Source of the DNA: an uncultured Clostridiaceae bacterium | GTDB taxonomy: Bacteria > Bacillota > Clostridia > Lachnospirales > Lachnospiraceae | Direction: 5' to 3' | Assembly (NCBI GenBank): GCA_902477765.1 | Contig: CABSIM010000003.1 | Coordinates: 59,196-123,195, forward strand | DNA length: 64,000 nucleotides | In this document: in pieces, positions 34,983 through 43,658 of the stretch | Numbering within the stretch: position 1 is the first letter of the stretch | How the letters are laid out: every line of letters begins with the position of its first letter | Program-made: the position numbers and the translations under genes | The notes under the pieces: generated by a model | Told to the model about the DNA's origin: nothing | What the model saw: only the letters and a program-made list of their open reading frames with translations | Databases searched by the model: none

Positions 34983-36029
34983 ATGAAAAAAACAGCTTTA
35001 CTTGCAGCAGCAGTTCTGCTGGCAGTATCCATAGCAGGATGCAGCAGTCAGACAGCGGAATCTTCCGCGTCATCCGTACAGACCAAGGCCGATACGTCCG
35101 GAGAGGCCTCAGCTGCCGGGGAGAAGGAGAGCGGAGATTCCGCAGACGGGGAAACGTATCAGGTGGGCATCTGCCAGCTGATCCAGCATCCGGCTCTGGA
35201 TGCGGCCACGGAAGGATTTCAGGCAGCACTGAAAGAATCCTTGGGAGACAGGGTGTCCTTCGAGCTGCAGAACGCGGCAGGGGACTCCGCCACCTGCGCA
35301 TCCATTATCAATCAGTTTGTCTCCTCGTCTTCAGACCTGATTCTGGCCAACGGAACGGCGGCGCTTCAGGCGGCAGCCGCCGGAACCAATGAGATCCCGA
35401 TTCTCGGCACATCCATCACCGATTATGCCACGGCTCTGGATATCGATGACTGGACCGGTTCCACAGGAACCAATATTTCGGGCACCTCCGATCTGGCGCC
35501 CCTGGACAAACAGGCGGAAATGCTGAAGGAGCTGTTTCCGGATGCAGAGAAAGTGGGACTTCTCTACTGTTCGGCTGAAGCCAACTCCGCATATCAGGTG
35601 AATACCATCCGCGGATACCTGGAGGAAATGGGCTATACCTGCACGGATTATACATTTGCGGATTCCAATGATCTGGCCTCCGTTGTGACCAACGCGGTTT
35701 CCGCCTGCGATGTGATCTACATTCCCACAGACAATACGGCAGCGTCCAGCACAGGCATCATCAACAATATCTGTCTGCCGGCAGGTATTCCGGTCATTGC
35801 CGGTGAAGAGGGCATCTGCAGCGGCTGCGGCGTTGCCACTCTGTCCATTGATTATTATGATATCGGATACAAGGCCGGTGAGATGGCATGCCAGATTCTG
35901 GAAGAGGACGCCGATGTCAGCGCCATGCCCATCGAATATGCTCCTGCTGTTACGAAAAAATACAATGCGGCCAACTGTGAGACCCTTGGCATTCAGGTGC
36001 CGGAGGACTACGTTGCCATTGAGGAATAG
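34983..36029 (+). CDS. ABC substrate-binding lipoprotein (TrpX-like, ABC_sub_bind)
   Basis: 348 residues from ATG 34983 (GGGAGGAAATC upstream). Lipobox SIAGC, Ser/Ala-rich linker, then an ABC_sub_bind fold (VGICQLIQHPALDAATEGF, IPILGTSITDYATAL, VGLLYCSAEANSAYQV in part). This family includes the streptococcal TrpX-type binding proteins for aromatic amino acids. Members bind Trp, Tyr or Phe in the studied cases; the ligand here is unknown. First gene of a three-gene importer operon. Confidence 0.85.
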   Translation: MKKTALLAAAVLLAVSIAGCSSQTAESSASSVQTKADTSGEASAAGEKESGDSADGETYQVGICQLIQHPALDAATEGFQAALKESLGDRVSFELQNAAGDSATCASIINQFVSSSSDLILANGTAALQAAAAGTNEIPILGTSITDYATALDIDDWTGSTGTNISGTSDLAPLDKQAEMLKELFPDAEKVGLLYCSAEANSAYQVNTIRGYLEEMGYTCTDYTFADSNDLASVVTNAVSACDVIYIPTDNTAASSTGIINNICLPAGIPVIAGEEGICSGCGVATLSIDYYDIGYKAGEMACQILEEDADVSAMPIEYAPAVTKKYNAANCETLGIQVPEDYVAIEE

Positions 36030-36071
36030 GCCGGAACGGTGCATTTCACTTGACAGAAGGAGGAAACAGAG

Positions 36072-37007
36072 TTGAACCTCGATGTGATGAATCTTTTCAA
36101 TGCCATGCCGGGAGCCTGTGCCCAGGGACTGATCTGGGGCATCATGGCCATCGGTGTCTATATCACCTATAAAATTCTGGATCTGGCAGATCTGACTGTG
36201 GACGGGACCATGTGCACCGGCGGTGCAGTCTGCGTGGTGATGATCCTGAACGGCCATCCGGTCTGGCTGTCACTGATCTGCGCGTTTCTGGCAGGAGTTG
36301 CTGCCGGCCTTGTGACGGGACTTCTCCATACCGCCATGGGAATTCCGGCGATTCTTGCAGGAATTCTGACGCAGCTGGGGCTGTATTCGGTAAACCTTAG
36401 AATCATGGGCGGAAAGGCCAATCAGGCGCTGAATGTGGATAAATATGACCTGCTGGTGTCTCTCAGATACATCAAGGGAGTGCCTGTCACAAAAAACACG
36501 ATTCTGGTGGCTGCCGTACTGGTGGCGCTGCTGATCGCCATTCTGTACTGGTTTTTCGGAACGGAGCTGGGCTGTGCGATCCGTGCCACCGGCTCCAATC
36601 CGGGCATGTCCCGGGCCCAGGGAATCAATACGGACCGGATGAAGATTCTGGGACTTATGGTGTCCAACGGAATCGTGGCCTTTGCCAGCGGACTGTACGC
36701 CCAGTATCAGGGATTTTCTGAAATCAACGCCGGCCGCGGCGCCATCGTCATCGGTCTGGCAGCCGTGATCATCGGTGAAGTGATTTTCGGAAAGATCAGT
36801 GTCAATTTTGCTTTCAAGCTTCTGTCTGTGGCCCTGGGCGCCATTATCTATTACATGGTTCTGCAGGTGGTGCTGTGGCTGGGACTGAATTCCAATGACC
36901 TGAAACTGCTGTCCGCTGCGGTGGTGGCAGTCTTCCTGGCAGTTCCCTACATGAAGGGAAGATATTTTGCAAAACCGGTCAGAAAAGGAGGTACTCCTCA
37001 TGCTTGA
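36072..37007 (+). CDS. ABC importer permease (TrpY-like)
   Basis: 311 residues with eight to nine membrane helices of the branched-chain amino acid permease type. TTG at 36072 is the start because GGAGG lies 8 bases upstream and no nearer ATG has a site. Characteristic motifs: LADLTVDGTMCTGGAVC, AMGIPAILAGILTQLGLYS (in part) and GCAIRATGSNPGMSRAQGI. It overlaps the ATPase gene by 8 bases. Confidence 0.88.
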   Translation: MNLDVMNLFNAMPGACAQGLIWGIMAIGVYITYKILDLADLTVDGTMCTGGAVCVVMILNGHPVWLSLICAFLAGVAAGLVTGLLHTAMGIPAILAGILTQLGLYSVNLRIMGGKANQALNVDKYDLLVSLRYIKGVPVTKNTILVAAVLVALLIAILYWFFGTELGCAIRATGSNPGMSRAQGINTDRMKILGLMVSNGIVAFASGLYAQYQGFSEINAGRGAIVIGLAAVIIGEVIFGKISVNFAFKLLSVALGAIIYYMVLQVVLWLGLNSNDLKLLSAAVVAVFLAVPYMKGRYFAKPVRKGGTPHA

Positions 37008-37788
37008 TATCAGAGAGATCAGCAAGACGTTCAATCCGGGAACCGTCAATGAAAAAACGGCTCTGGACGGTCTTTCCCTTCATCTGAATGAAGGAGATTT
37101 CGTGACGGTCATCGGCGGAAACGGAGCAGGAAAGTCCACGATGCTGAATGCAGTGGCCGGTACCTGGTTTGTGGATGAAGGAGCCATAGAGATTGACGGA
37201 ATCAATGTGACGAAGTTTCCGGAATATAAGCGTGCCTGCTATCTGGGACGTGTGTTCCAGGACCCCATGACCGGAACGGCTGCCACCATGCAGATCGAGG
37301 AAAACATGGCTCTGGCCGCCAGACGGGGAACTTTCCGCTCCCTGAGAAAAGGCATCACCGCAAAAGAGAGGGAAGAATACCGGGAACAGTTAAAAATTCT
37401 GGGACTGGGCCTGGAAAACCGCCTGACATCCAAGGTGGGGCTCCTTTCAGGCGGACAGCGGCAGGCGCTGACGCTTCTGATGGCCACGTTTAAAAGGCCA
37501 AGGCTTCTGCTGCTGGACGAGCATACGGCGGCCCTGGATCCCAAAACAGCGGCAAAAGTTCTGGAGATCACTGATAAAATTGTGGAACGGGATCATCTGA
37601 CCACACTGATGATCACTCATAATATGAAAGATGCCATTGCCCATGGAAACCGTCTGATCATGATGAATGCAGGAAAGGTCGTGTTCGATGTGGCAGGAGA
37701 GGAAAAAAAGAATCTGACGGTCAGAGATCTGCTTCTGAAGTTCGAGGAAGTAAGCGGAGAAGCCAATGACCGGATGGTTCTGGCATAA
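37000..37788 (+). CDS. ABC importer ATPase (TrpZ-like)
   Basis: 262 residues from ATG 37000, with AAAGGAGG 9 bases upstream. Walker A GGNGAGKST, Q-loop RVFQDPMTGT, signature LLSGGQRQA, Walker B LLLLDEHTAALD, H-loop ITHN. The DEHTAALDPK form of Walker B is usual for this TrpZ-like group. Last gene of the operon. Confidence 0.9.
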   Translation: MLDIREISKTFNPGTVNEKTALDGLSLHLNEGDFVTVIGGNGAGKSTMLNAVAGTWFVDEGAIEIDGINVTKFPEYKRACYLGRVFQDPMTGTAATMQIEENMALAARRGTFRSLRKGITAKEREEYREQLKILGLGLENRLTSKVGLLSGGQRQALTLLMATFKRPRLLLLDEHTAALDPKTAAKVLEITDKIVERDHLTTLMITHNMKDAIAHGNRLIMMNAGKVVFDVAGEEKKNLTVRDLLLKFEEVSGEANDRMVLA

Positions 37789-38149
37789 AAAGAACCATAT
37801 CTGCGGGAGAGAAAAATCCGGGGATGAAATATGGCGGCAGCCGGCGGAAAAGAAATATTTCTGTCGTCTGCCGCTTTCTGCAGAATCCCAAGAAGACAGG
37901 CACATATCCGGAAATACCCTTGTTTCTGAGAAAAACGGGAGGAGGCAAGGTTGATTTTCAGAAAATCCAGGGGTATAATGTCGGGTGAACCTGCCTGCCG
38001 GAGGGGCGTGTGCAGAGCCAGCCCTGTTTTCCGGCCGCTTTTTCTGTCTGTTTATAGAAGAAAAGGGCGGGAAAGCCGGATGGCAGCGGCAGGCGGAATG
38101 CCGGAAAATACGGTACCGGGTGAAAACGGACAGGAAAGAAGGATACAGA
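37789..38149. other. Intergenic region with promoter and long leader
   Basis: 361 bases. A promoter (37951-37979) starts transcription near 37986, which leaves a leader of about 165 bases before the YbaK-type gene. The leader shows several GC-rich segments but no known riboswitch or terminator pattern. An open frame runs through it in phase with the gene but lacks any ribosome site upstream. Confidence 0.5.
37951..37979 (+). promoter_or_regulatory. Promoter of the YbaK-type gene
   Basis: TTGATT (37951-37956), 17-base spacer, perfect TATAAT (37974-37979). Confidence 0.75.
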
Positions 38150-38623
38150 ATGACAAAAACAAATGTAATGAGACTTCTGGATGCAGCCAGAATTCCTTAT
38201 GAGGCAAAAGAATATCCGGTGGATGAAAATGATCTGTCAGGCAGCCATGCGGCTGATCTGATGGGGGTGGACCACGGAAGCATGTTCAAAACTCTGGTAA
38301 TGAAAGGAGAAAAAACAGGGTATCTGGTCTGCTGCATCCCGGTGGACGGAGAAGTGAATCTTAAGAAGGCGGCAAAAGCAGCAGGGGACAAGAAAGTGGA
38401 GATGCTTCATATGAAAGATCTGCTTCCTGTCACAGGATATGTGCGGGGAGGCTGTTCTCCCATAGGCATGAAAAAGAAATTTCCCACATATATTGACGAA
38501 TCGGCTCTGGAATATGAAAAAATTGCCGTAAGTGCGGGAACCAGAGGGGTTCAGGTAATCCTTTCGCCGGAAAAACTGGCAGCCTATGTGGGGGCAAAGT
38601 TCACAGATTTACGGGAAAAATAG
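38150..38623 (+). CDS. ybaK: Cys-tRNA(Pro)/Cys-tRNA(Cys) deacylase, YbaK/EbsC family
   Basis: 157 residues from ATG 38150 (GAAAGAAGGAT upstream). Full-length YbaK fold: N-terminal RLLDAARIPYEAKEYPV, the conserved HGSMFKTLVMKG with catalytic Lys, CCIPVDGEVNLKKAAKA, and GGCSPIGMKKKFP. It clears Cys mischarged on tRNA-Pro in trans. Monocistronic. Confidence 0.92.
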   Translation: MTKTNVMRLLDAARIPYEAKEYPVDENDLSGSHAADLMGVDHGSMFKTLVMKGEKTGYLVCCIPVDGEVNLKKAAKAAGDKKVEMLHMKDLLPVTGYVRGGCSPIGMKKKFPTYIDESALEYEKIAVSAGTRGVQVILSPEKLAAYVGAKFTDLREK

Positions 38624-38920
38624 TTTACATAAAATAAAACAGCCGCGAAAGTGGAGGCTGAGTGGGAAACAAAAATTAACAAATCTGTAATAAATGAAAA
38701 AAAGCCCTGTTCGCATTCTGAATAAAAAAGCCGGAAAATTCCGGAATAAAATCTTGCAGAATGTTTAAAAATGTTACGAAACTTTAAAATTTCAAAGAAA
38801 AAATGTAACAAAATTACGAAACGCTTCTTGACATTTTTGCATGCGGTCTCCTATAATCACAGACACCGGCCGGAAGTCAGGCCGGAAATCAATAAGAATG
38901 TGAAGAAGAGAGGGCTTTTC
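38624..38920. other. AT-rich intergenic region upstream of the SleB-type gene
   Basis: 297 bases. A palindrome CCGGAATTTTCCGG near 38732-38747 followed on the minus strand by TTTTTT resembles a terminator with no matching gene. TTACGAAAC occurs twice (38774-38782 and 38814-38822), and TGTTAC and TGTAAC match the TGTWAH half-site of WalR but not its normal 5-base spacing. The promoter is at 38828-38857. Confidence 0.5.
38828..38857 (+). promoter_or_regulatory. Promoter of the SleB-type cell wall hydrolase
   Basis: TTGACA (38828-38833), 18-base spacer, TATAAT (38852-38857), 64 bases before the start codon. Confidence 0.82.
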
Positions 38921-39829
38921 ATGGAGGCGTGGAACTCATTTCTTCAGACTGTCTTTCAGTTTGTGAAGTCGCTGTTTACCAATGTGTCCAAACGGATGCA
39001 CCGGAATGCGGCAGTACTTACAACGGGTGTGGCTGTGGTGACGGTAGTTGCCTTTACCGCAGGAAATTTCCAGGGCGGAGGAAAGAACGCGCTGGTGGCC
39101 TTTGCCGAGACGCCCGGAGAAACAGATATGGGAGAGACAGATCCGGAGGAGATACAGGCTGCCACAGAGCCGGAAACGGAACAGATTTCCGCGGAAACAC
39201 TTCTGCAGGAAACGGCAGAACCTGAATCAGAAACATCAGAAACAACCGAAACAGAAGACGATACGGCTGCGGAAACAGAAGAGAACGTGTCTGCAGAACC
39301 TGAACATACGGAAACGGAAGACGGAGCAGAAACCTCTGCGGATGAGACAGAGGCCGGCCCGGGGACGCCCGGAGGCGAAAACACCGGGGAAAGTGCTGCG
39401 GGGCTTGAGCAGGTGGAGGTTCCCCCGGATGCTGAAGAGCAGGAACGTGTGGTTTCATGTTCGGCAGATGACTATAATGTACTGCTGAGAATTGTCCAGG
39501 CGGAAGCCGGGGGATGTGACATCAAGGGCCGGATTCTGGTGGCCAATGTGGTGCTGAACCGTGTGGAAAGCGATGAATTTCCGGACACCATTACCGGCGT
39601 GGTTTATGAACGCTCTCAGTTTTCTCCGGTCATTGACGGTTCCATCAATTCCTGCCGGGTGACCGAGGAAACTGTGGAAGCTGTGGACCGGGCACTGGCC
39701 GGCGAGGATTATTCCCAGGGAGCTCTTTATTTCATGAACCGGAGAACAGCAGCTGCGAAGAATGTACGCTGGTTCGACAATCACCTGGAATGGCTGTTTC
39801 AGCACGGAAGCCATGAGTTTTTTAAATAA
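38921..39829 (+). CDS. Cell wall hydrolase, SleB/CwlJ family
   Basis: 302 residues from ATG 38921 (AGAGAGGG 6 bases upstream). Membrane or signal segment at about 30-50 (VLTTGVAVVTVVAFTAG), a long Glu/Thr-rich linker at about 65-165, and the hydrolase_2 domain in the last 120 residues (YNVLLRIVQAEAGGCDIKGRILVANVVLNRV in part: VQAEAGG with catalytic Glu, NVVLNRV, SQFSPV, ALYFMNRR). The enzyme probably cleaves cortex or vegetative peptidoglycan as a lytic transglycosylase. Acidic linkers of this type usually span the wall. Ends before the terminator at 39854. Confidence 0.85.
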   Translation: MEAWNSFLQTVFQFVKSLFTNVSKRMHRNAAVLTTGVAVVTVVAFTAGNFQGGGKNALVAFAETPGETDMGETDPEEIQAATEPETEQISAETLLQETAEPESETSETTETEDDTAAETEENVSAEPEHTETEDGAETSADETEAGPGTPGGENTGESAAGLEQVEVPPDAEEQERVVSCSADDYNVLLRIVQAEAGGCDIKGRILVANVVLNRVESDEFPDTITGVVYERSQFSPVIDGSINSCRVTEETVEAVDRALAGEDYSQGALYFMNRRTAAAKNVRWFDNHLEWLFQHGSHEFFK

Positions 39830-39853
39830 AGCATAAAACCAAGGAAAAGGATA

Positions 39854-39919
39854 AAGGAAACTGCAGAGGTCCCCGGGCGCGGCAGATGCTGTGCCCGGGG
39901 ACTTCGCGGTTTCCTTTTC
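39854..39919 (+). terminator. Intrinsic terminator
   Basis: Nested stems: outer AAGGAAAC / GTTTCCTT, inner GTCCCCGGGC / GCCCGGGGAC, then TTTT. Confidence 0.85.
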
Positions 39920-39984
39920 GGTTTTTATTACGGATCACAGTTATTTTTCTTAAGAAAATCTTCCAAAATAAATTCCAAAATTGA

Positions 39985-40013
39985 TTGACATTACCCGGAC
40001 AGAATGGGATAAT
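39985..40013 (+). promoter_or_regulatory. Promoter of pckA
   Basis: TTGACA (39985-39990), 17-base spacer, GATAAT (40008-40013), 35 bases before the start. Confidence 0.78.
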
Positions 40014-40048
40014 ATCTATAAGATTGACCCAGAGAAGGAGGAGTTCAA

Positions 40049-41746
40049 ATGTCAACAAAAGCGTACTACCCGATTTCTGAAATTGGAAAAGGCAAGGTTG
40101 GATTTTCCAAAACTCGTTCCATTATCGAAGCCGCATTTTACGGCAACAACGTCGTAAAGGTGAACACCCTGAGAGAGGCTTATGAACTGGCCAAAAATTC
40201 TCCAGGAACCATCGTAACCGATATGCCGGTTTACAGAGGCGAGGAATTTGGTCTGGACAGAGACGCCAAGGTCCTGTTATTTAATGACGGAGCCATCACA
40301 GGCCGTTATGCCACCGCACGCCGTATTGCAGGTGAACCCGGCGTGAACTGCGAGGAACTGGACAAGGTCGTTATGGATGCAGTATACGAAGCCCGCTGGA
40401 AGACCCTGTATCACGCAGAGGTTTATGTAGGCCTGGATCCGGAATTCATGGTAAAGGCTCATCTTCTGATTCCTGAGGGAGAAGAGAACATCATGTACAA
40501 CTGGATGCTGAACTTCCAGTATATGTCCACAGAGTATACAAAGATGTATAAAAATTCCAAGCCTGTAGGCGACGGAAAAGAGCCGGATATTTACATCTTC
40601 TCCGATCCGCAGTGGACAGGCTCCGACAGACCCAGTGTATCTCTGGACTGCCTGTCTGACCCGCAGAAGAAGACTCTGTGCTACTTCAATACCGATACCA
40701 ACTGTGCATGCATTCTGGGAATGAGATATTTCGGCGAACATAAAAAGGGAACCCTGACCATGGCATGGGCCATTGCAAACCGCAACGGTTACGCATCCTG
40801 CCACGGCGGTCAGAAAGAATATACTCTGGCTGACGGAAGAAAATATGTTGCTTCCGTATATGGTCTGTCCGGATCCGGAAAGTCTACTCTGACCCATGCA
40901 AAACACGGCGGCAAATATGAGATCAAGGTACTTCATGATGATGCATTCATCATCAATACCGATACCTGTGCATCCATCGCACTGGAGCCCACATATTTCG
41001 ACAAGACTGCAGACTATCCGACCGGATGTGATGACAACAAGTATCTTCTGACTGTTCAGAACTGCTCCGCAACTCTGGATGAAAACGGAAAGATTCAGCT
41101 GGTAACAGAAGATATCAGAAACGGCAACGGCCGTGCCATCAAGTCCAAACTCTGGTCTCCCAACCGTGTGGACAGAATCGACGCACCGGTCAATGCAATT
41201 TTCTGGATCATGAAAGATCCGACCATCCCGCCGGTGGTGAAACTGAAAGGTGCATCTCTTGCGTCTGTTATGGGTGCAACTCTGGCAACCAAGAGATCTT
41301 CCGCAGAGCGTCTTGCACCGGGTGTGGATCCCAATAAACTGGTGGTTGTTCCGTATGCAAACCCGTTCCGTACCTATCCGCTTTCCAACGACTATGAGAA
41401 GTTCAAAAAGCTGGTGGAAGAGAAGAACGTGGACTGCTACATTGTGAATACAGGCGATTTCATGGGCAAGAAAGTAAAACCGGCTGATACTCTGGGAATT
41501 CTGGAAGCCATTGTGGAAGGCAAGGCTGACTTCCATAAATGGGGCCCGTTCTCCGATATTGAGATCATGGACTGGGAAGGCTTCGTTCCGGATATGAACG
41601 ATGCAGACTATGTGAACCAGCTGCGGGCACGTATGAATGACCGTGTCAATGAAATCAAGGAGTTTGCAACAGCCAAGGAAGGATATGACAAACTTCCGGA
41701 TGATGCGCTGGCTGCACTTGAAAAAGTGGTTGACGAACTGAAATAA
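40049..41746 (+). CDS. pckA: Phosphoenolpyruvate carboxykinase (ATP), divergent clade
   Basis: 565 residues, a little longer than the 520-540 usual for ATP-type enzymes. Walker A is GLSGSGKST near 273; the metal-ligand Lys and His positions are recognisable as EHKKGTLTMAW and SCHGG; the kinase-2 region reads LHDDAFIIN in place of the usual GDDEHGW. C-terminal SAERLAPGVDPN and RTYPLSNDY follow the adenine-binding loop region. It interconverts oxaloacetate and PEP with ATP; in gut Clostridia it can run in the CO2-fixing direction. Very strong codon bias toward frequent codons and GGAGG 7 bases upstream suggest high expression. Confidence 0.88.
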   Translation: MSTKAYYPISEIGKGKVGFSKTRSIIEAAFYGNNVVKVNTLREAYELAKNSPGTIVTDMPVYRGEEFGLDRDAKVLLFNDGAITGRYATARRIAGEPGVNCEELDKVVMDAVYEARWKTLYHAEVYVGLDPEFMVKAHLLIPEGEENIMYNWMLNFQYMSTEYTKMYKNSKPVGDGKEPDIYIFSDPQWTGSDRPSVSLDCLSDPQKKTLCYFNTDTNCACILGMRYFGEHKKGTLTMAWAIANRNGYASCHGGQKEYTLADGRKYVASVYGLSGSGKSTLTHAKHGGKYEIKVLHDDAFIINTDTCASIALEPTYFDKTADYPTGCDDNKYLLTVQNCSATLDENGKIQLVTEDIRNGNGRAIKSKLWSPNRVDRIDAPVNAIFWIMKDPTIPPVVKLKGASLASVMGATLATKRSSAERLAPGVDPNKLVVVPYANPFRTYPLSNDYEKFKKLVEEKNVDCYIVNTGDFMGKKVKPADTLGILEAIVEGKADFHKWGPFSDIEIMDWEGFVPDMNDADYVNQLRARMNDRVNEIKEFATAKEGYDKLPDDALAALEKVVDELK

Positions 41747-41758
41747 GATGTATCTCAT

Positions 41759-41795
41759 ATCAGGACGCAGTTCTCGGGACTGCGTCCTGATTTTG
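41759..41795 (+). terminator. Intrinsic terminator of pckA
   Basis: Perfect 13-bp stem ATCAGGACGCAGT / ACTGCGTCCTGAT, 7-base loop, then TTTTG. Confidence 0.9.
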
Positions 41796-41846
41796 TCTGA
41801 ACAGAAAAGATTCTCTGCAGTACATGCAGAGGCTGATGGGGAGATT

Positions 41847-42497
41847 ATGCAGAAAAAATATGTTTTTTTCGACCTGGACGGAACGTTGACCGATTCCAAA
41901 CCGGGAATCACCAGAGCGGTGCAGTACGCCCTGCGGCATTACGGAATTGAGGAAGAAGACCTGGATGCGCTGAGTCCTTTTGTGGGTCCGCCGCTGCCGG
42001 AAAGCTTCCGGGAATTTTATCGGTTCAGCCAGAAAGATGCCGATGAAGCAGTCTATGTATTCCGGGAATATTACAATGCCAGAGGCTGGGCGGAAAATTC
42101 CGTATACAGCGGTGTCCGGGAGATGCTGGAGGAAGCGGGAAAAGAAAAAAAACTTTACGTGGCCACCTCCAAGCCGGAAGCCATGGCCAGACGTGTGCTG
42201 GAACATTTCGGACTGGATTCGTATTTTGAATACATCGGAGGAGCCAATGAGGACAGCAGCAGGGTCAACAAGGATGACGTGATCCGTCATGTGATGGAAA
42301 AGAACGGAATCACGGACCCGGAACTGGTGGTAATGGTGGGAGACCGGCGGCATGACATTGCCGGGGCTCACAGAACAGGAATGGAAGCTGTGGGAGTTCT
42401 GTACGGCTACGGATCCAGGGAGGAACTGGAAAAGGCAGGCGCGGACAGAATCGCAGAAACCCCGGAAGAACTGGGAAATATGCTGAAAGAAATGTAG
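41847..42497 (+). CDS. HAD-family phosphatase (Gph/PGP-like)
   Basis: 216 residues from ATG 41847; in-frame codons further upstream run through the pckA terminator and are excluded. Motif I FFDLDGTLTDSKPG at residues 6-20, motif II TSKPEAMA, motif III Lys with DRRHDIAGA (motif IV) near 170. Four-helix cap between motifs I and II fits the phosphoglycolate phosphatase or 5'-nucleotidase group. It dephosphorylates a small phosphorylated metabolite; substrate unknown. Confidence 0.85.
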   Translation: MQKKYVFFDLDGTLTDSKPGITRAVQYALRHYGIEEEDLDALSPFVGPPLPESFREFYRFSQKDADEAVYVFREYYNARGWAENSVYSGVREMLEEAGKEKKLYVATSKPEAMARRVLEHFGLDSYFEYIGGANEDSSRVNKDDVIRHVMEKNGITDPELVVMVGDRRHDIAGAHRTGMEAVGVLYGYGSREELEKAGADRIAETPEELGNMLKEM

Positions 42498-42514
42498 AAT
42501 CACAGAGGAAAGAA

Positions 42515-42573
42515 AACCCCGGAATGGGAGGCGGCGCACAGACGTGCGTACCAGGTCATTCCGGGGATTTTTT
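42515..42573. terminator. Bidirectional terminator
   Basis: Stem AACCCCGGAATG / CATTCCGGGG, with ATTTTTT on the plus strand and TTTTCTTT on the minus strand, between the HAD gene and the convergent membrane protein gene. Confidence 0.82.
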
Positions 42574-42597
42574 GTGAGACGGGAAGATGCGTTCTGT

Positions 42598-43134
42598 TTA
42601 ATTCTGATCCAGGGAGTCTTTTTTTCTGCGGATCATCTGGATTCCTGCAAGGATAATTATGACAGCCACCACCGAACTGGGCACGTCCATGGTCAGGCGG
42701 TAGATGAGTTCGGTGATGCCTTCCGGCAGGTGCAGCAGTTCGAAAGCAATGTAATGGATCACATCCCGGAAAGAATTCCAGAGAATGGACGCGCCGAAGG
42801 AAATCAGGATTACGGCGGTAAGTCTGTAATAACGGCGGATGATGGCTCCTCTGTTGCGGAACAGGCAGTTGATATGGAGGAAGTAATCATCCTCAATGGA
42901 GTAAAATTCATCATCAGGCAGAGAATTCAGGTTGTTGGAGTGAAAAAAGCTGTAAAACCAGATCACGGGCACCAGCAGGAAAAAGGAAGACATCACCAGA
43001 TTTCCCAGAGAGAACAGCACGGCGCAGAGCGCCATGATGCTGATTCCGTGACGGAAAAAACCCATGTACATTTCCCCTGCACCGGGAATCAGAGATGCCA
43101 GAAACAACAGGAATGAATTTCGTTTTCTGATCAT
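42598..43134 (-). CDS. Polytopic membrane protein of unknown function
   Basis: 178 residues with about five membrane helices: LLFLASLIPGAGEMYMGF, IMALCAVLFSLGNLVM, SFFLLVPVIWFYSFF, then LTAVILISFGASIL and SVVAVIIILAGI. PGAGEMYMGF resembles the P.G.GQ.Y.G signature of TM2-type proteins. It is the third gene of the minus-strand sigma operon, two bases after the anti-sigma-like gene, so it may be part of the signalling set. Confidence 0.65.
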   Translation of the reverse strand: MIRKRNSFLLFLASLIPGAGEMYMGFFRHGISIMALCAVLFSLGNLVMSSFFLLVPVIWFYSFFHSNNLNSLPDDEFYSIEDDYFLHINCLFRNRGAIIRRYYRLTAVILISFGASILWNSFRDVIHYIAFELLHLPEGITELIYRLTMDVPSSVVAVIIILAGIQMIRRKKDSLDQN

Positions 43135-43136
43135 GA

Positions 43137-43658
43137 TCAGTTACCTCCATTTTGGAAAATATCATTGGAAAACTGCCGGATGCGGCCGGACAGTCTGTCA
43201 TTGGCTTTTTTTATGTTCCACAGGGATTCCTGCATCAGGGATTCACGGTGGGACGGGACCGGCGCCTGTACCCTGCCGGCAATGTCCGGGGCAGCTGCAA
43301 GAAGAAGCAGAGCTCCGGCTACGGCAGTCCCTACTTTCAGGGAATAGAAGAAAAGCTGCGCTTTCTTGGAAAGCTTCCGGGTGCCGTGTTCCAGACGCAC
43401 TTCAGGTCTGGCGGCTGCTTTCAGAACAGACTCCTTCAGATCTCTGGGAGCGGCAATCAGAAAACGGGCCTCCACGGCGTCGGCAAGGCATTCCATATTA
43501 TAATCGCGCTCCGCAAAGGCCTGGAGCTGTTCCAGACTCATGGGGCGGGACAGCCCGGATCCGGGGGCAGCGTCAGGGCCTGCCGGGATATCCTGCTTTA
43601 AAGATGTGTGACAGCCGGAAATTTCCGGACTTCTGATGTCATGGAATGTTTTTTTCAT
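43137..43658 (-). CDS. Probable anti-sigma factor, single-span
   Basis: 173 residues. A soluble N-terminal half (MSLEQLQAFAERDYNMECLADAVEARFL in part: LEQLQAFAERD, CLADAVEARF) precedes one membrane helix at about 105-125 (KVGTAVAGALLLLAAAPDIAG) and a short outer tail. Its start lies inside the sigma gene (20-base overlap) with GGAGGGG 5 bases upstream, the usual coupling of sigma and anti-sigma. No zinc-binding HXXXCXXC motif, so it is not a ZAS-type factor. Confidence 0.65.
   Translation of the reverse strand: MKKTFHDIRSPEISGCHTSLKQDIPAGPDAAPGSGLSRPMSLEQLQAFAERDYNMECLADAVEARFLIAAPRDLKESVLKAAARPEVRLEHGTRKLSKKAQLFFYSLKVGTAVAGALLLLAAAPDIAGRVQAPVPSHRESLMQESLWNIKKANDRLSGRIRQFSNDIFQNGGN

Noticed and set aside
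41748..41846. N-terminal extension of the HAD phosphatase
   Set aside because: These codons lie over the perfect pckA terminator hairpin, and the HAD motif I begins right after ATG 41847.
40277..41911. 544-codon open frame opposite pckA
   Set aside because: Antisense shadow; no ribosome site and no recognisable domain.
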